The position numbers and the translations under genes are program-made. The notes under the pieces were generated by a model, which was given only the letters and a program-made list of their open reading frames with translations, was not told the DNA's origin and did no database searches. From assembly GCA_028285145.1 (NCBI GenBank), contig JANQQC010000033.1, positions 1 through 64,000 on the forward strand: a stretch of DNA of 64,000 bases, written 5' to 3'. The stretch is from Hyphomonadaceae bacterium (GTDB lineage Bacteria > Pseudomonadota > Alphaproteobacteria > Caulobacterales > Hyphomonadaceae). Shown piece after piece: positions 62,955 to 64,000 of the stretch (position 1 is the stretch's first letter; the number at the start of each line of letters is the position of its first letter).

Positions 62955-63818
62955 TCAGTCGCCCGCGTCGCTGACCGCGACGTCGAATGCTGCATTGAGC
63001 TGGAGGGATGGAATCCGCCGCCTCGCTTCCGCCACGGCGGCGAGGTCGATCTCCGCCGAAATGATGCAGGGGTCGCGGTGGGGTGCTTCGGCGACGACCT
63101 CGCCCCAGGGTGAGACGATCATGGCATGCCCATGCGTCTCACGGCCGTCCTCATGTACGCCGCCTTGTGCGGGCGCGATGATCCACGCCCCTGTTTCGAT
63201 GGCGCGGGCGCGGAGCAGTGTTTCCCAGTGGGCTTCGCCCGTGACCCGCGTGAAGGCCGACGGCACGGCGATGACATCGGCACCGGCCTGCGCGAGTGCG
63301 CGGTAAAGGTGTGAAAAGCGCAGATCGTAGCAGACGGTTAGCCCAAGCATGGCGAGGGGTGTTCTGACGACGACGGCCCGGTCGCCGGGGCGATAGGCTG
63401 TCGACTCCCGGTAAGTCTGGCCGTCGCCGACCTCGACATCGAACATGTGGATCTTGTCATAGCGAGCGGCGACCGCTCCATCCGGTGAGATCAGCAGGCT
63501 GCGATTGGCCTTGCGGGGATCGTCTTCCAGCGCCACTGCGACTGAGCCGATCAGCAGCCAGATACCAAGCTCGCTGGCGAGCTGGCGGAACGCGGCGACG
63601 GCCTCGTGGCGATCTTCCTGCTGAGGTGGGACGCTGGACTCGCCGGAGCGGATGTCCATGCCGCTTGTCATCTCCGGCGTGGCGATCAGTTCTGCGCCTT
63701 CCGCGGCGGCCTGACGGATCAGCCCTTCGGCTGTTTTCACATTGGGTGCGATTTCGATGCCCGAGCGCATCTGCACACAAACGGTCTTGAACACACTTCG
63801 GGACGTGTCGCGGCTCAA
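62955..63818 (-). CDS. carbon-nitrogen hydrolase (nitrilase superfamily, Nit1-like)
   Basis: This 287-residue nitrilase-superfamily hydrolase shows the Glu-Lys-Cys triad: Glu49 in LIATPEMTSG, Lys122 in RYDKIHMFDVEVGDG and Cys163 in GLTVCYDLRFSHLYRAL. It also has WETLLRARAIETGAWIIAPA and GHAMIVSPWGEVVAEA. Close relatives include Nit1-type deaminated-glutathione amidases, a metabolite repair activity, and omega-amidases. The length is normal. The TTG at 63818 is taken because it overlaps the stop of the upstream gene by four bases (TTGA); a GTG at 63794 is an alternative. No signal peptide is present. Confidence 0.87.
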   Translation of the reverse strand: MSRDTSRSVFKTVCVQMRSGIEIAPNVKTAEGLIRQAAAEGAELIATPEMTSGMDIRSGESSVPPQQEDRHEAVAAFRQLASELGIWLLIGSVAVALEDDPRKANRSLLISPDGAVAARYDKIHMFDVEVGDGQTYRESTAYRPGDRAVVVRTPLAMLGLTVCYDLRFSHLYRALAQAGADVIAVPSAFTRVTGEAHWETLLRARAIETGAWIIAPAQGGVHEDGRETHGHAMIVSPWGEVVAEAPHRDPCIISAEIDLAAVAEARRRIPSLQLNAAFDVAVSDAGD

Positions 63819-64000
63819 TTCACCTTCACGGGCGGCTCTGCATAAGAGGCCGCCGCAGCAATCGCTTCATCGGGCGCTGCGATCATCTGCTGGTACATCT
63901 CTTTGGGATAGGCCTGATGCGGCTTGTCCGGATCATAGGGCGGCTGGGCAACCGTGCCGCCTTCGCCAGCGTAGCTGTCCGGGTTCATGTAGACTTCGGC
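63815..64000 (-). CDS. C-terminal end of an unidentified protein (truncated by window)
   Basis: The minus strand from the window edge is open for 61 codons to a TGA at 63817-63815. It reads AEVYMNPDSYAGEGGTVAQP, then PYDPDKPHQAYPKEMYQQMI and AAPDEAIAAAASYAEPPVKV. The tail is Ala/Pro/Tyr rich with no recognised domain. Its stop overlaps the TTG start of the nitrilase-like gene, so the two are probably in one operon. The identity cannot be judged from this fragment. Confidence 0.55.
   Translation of the reverse strand, partial: AEVYMNPDSYAGEGGTVAQPPYDPDKPHQAYPKEMYQQMIAAPDEAIAAAASYAEPPVKVN

Overview
The window looks like a chromosomal segment of a marine alphaproteobacterium, most likely a Hyphomonadaceae/Caulobacterales relative. 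Supporting this are three large TonB-dependent receptors, a TonB-coupled sugar utilisation locus, the divergent serB/miaA pair followed by the ilv genes, a DUF3489-DUF2924-serine recombinase cassette, and the general protein style. No replication origin, rRNA or CRISPR array was seen. One tRNA gene (Ser, anticodon CGA) is present.

Region 1 (1-1.6 kb) is a TetR-type regulator between two damaged or partial IS6-family transposases. Region 2 (1.6-24.6 kb) is a fucose or sulfated-fucan utilisation locus. The minus-strand arm holds an IclR-type regulator, L-fucose dehydrogenase (AKR), L-fuconolactonase, a 2-keto-3-deoxy-L-fuconate dehydrogenase-like SDR, an FAH-family diketo acid hydrolase, a DUF5996 protein, a TonB receptor and a degenerate isochorismatase-like protein. 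The plus-strand arm holds L-fuconate dehydratase, a second TonB receptor, a terminator, then a tightly overlapping run: GPH-type symporter, GH95 alpha-L-fucosidase, sulfatase, L-lactate dehydrogenase and GH3 glycosidase. Together they can convert L-fucose to pyruvate plus L-lactate without phosphorylation and then oxidise the lactate.

Region 3 (24.6-44 kb) is envelope biology: an EF-hand lipoprotein and an acidic autotransporter, an RND efflux triad (outer membrane factor, adaptor, pump), a DUF2141 protein, an OmpR/EnvZ-type two-component pair, a BamA-family protein outside its usual neighbourhood, a relic of the same IS6 family, and a large MscK-like mechanosensitive channel. Region 4 (44-50.1 kb) is an island next to tRNA-Ser. 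It has two small secreted proteins of unusual composition, an abortive-infection gene broken by one in-frame amber codon, the DUF3489-DUF2924-recombinase cassette, and a gene-free stretch with helically phased TTCCCTG repeats between the recombinase and the tRNA.

Region 5 (50.2-64 kb) returns to core genome: an O-antigen ligase-like protein, a TPR sulfotransferase, a third TonB receptor, serB, miaA, and the branched-chain amino acid genes (acetolactate synthase large subunit, an unknown membrane protein, small subunit, ilvC). A short leader peptide with consecutive Val-Leu-Val-Ile codons and a terminator hairpin precedes the large-subunit gene, a textbook-like attenuator. The window ends in a nitrilase-family amidohydrolase and a truncated gene. 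Start sites were chosen by eye from Shine-Dalgarno matches, signal peptides and family lengths; no database search was run.
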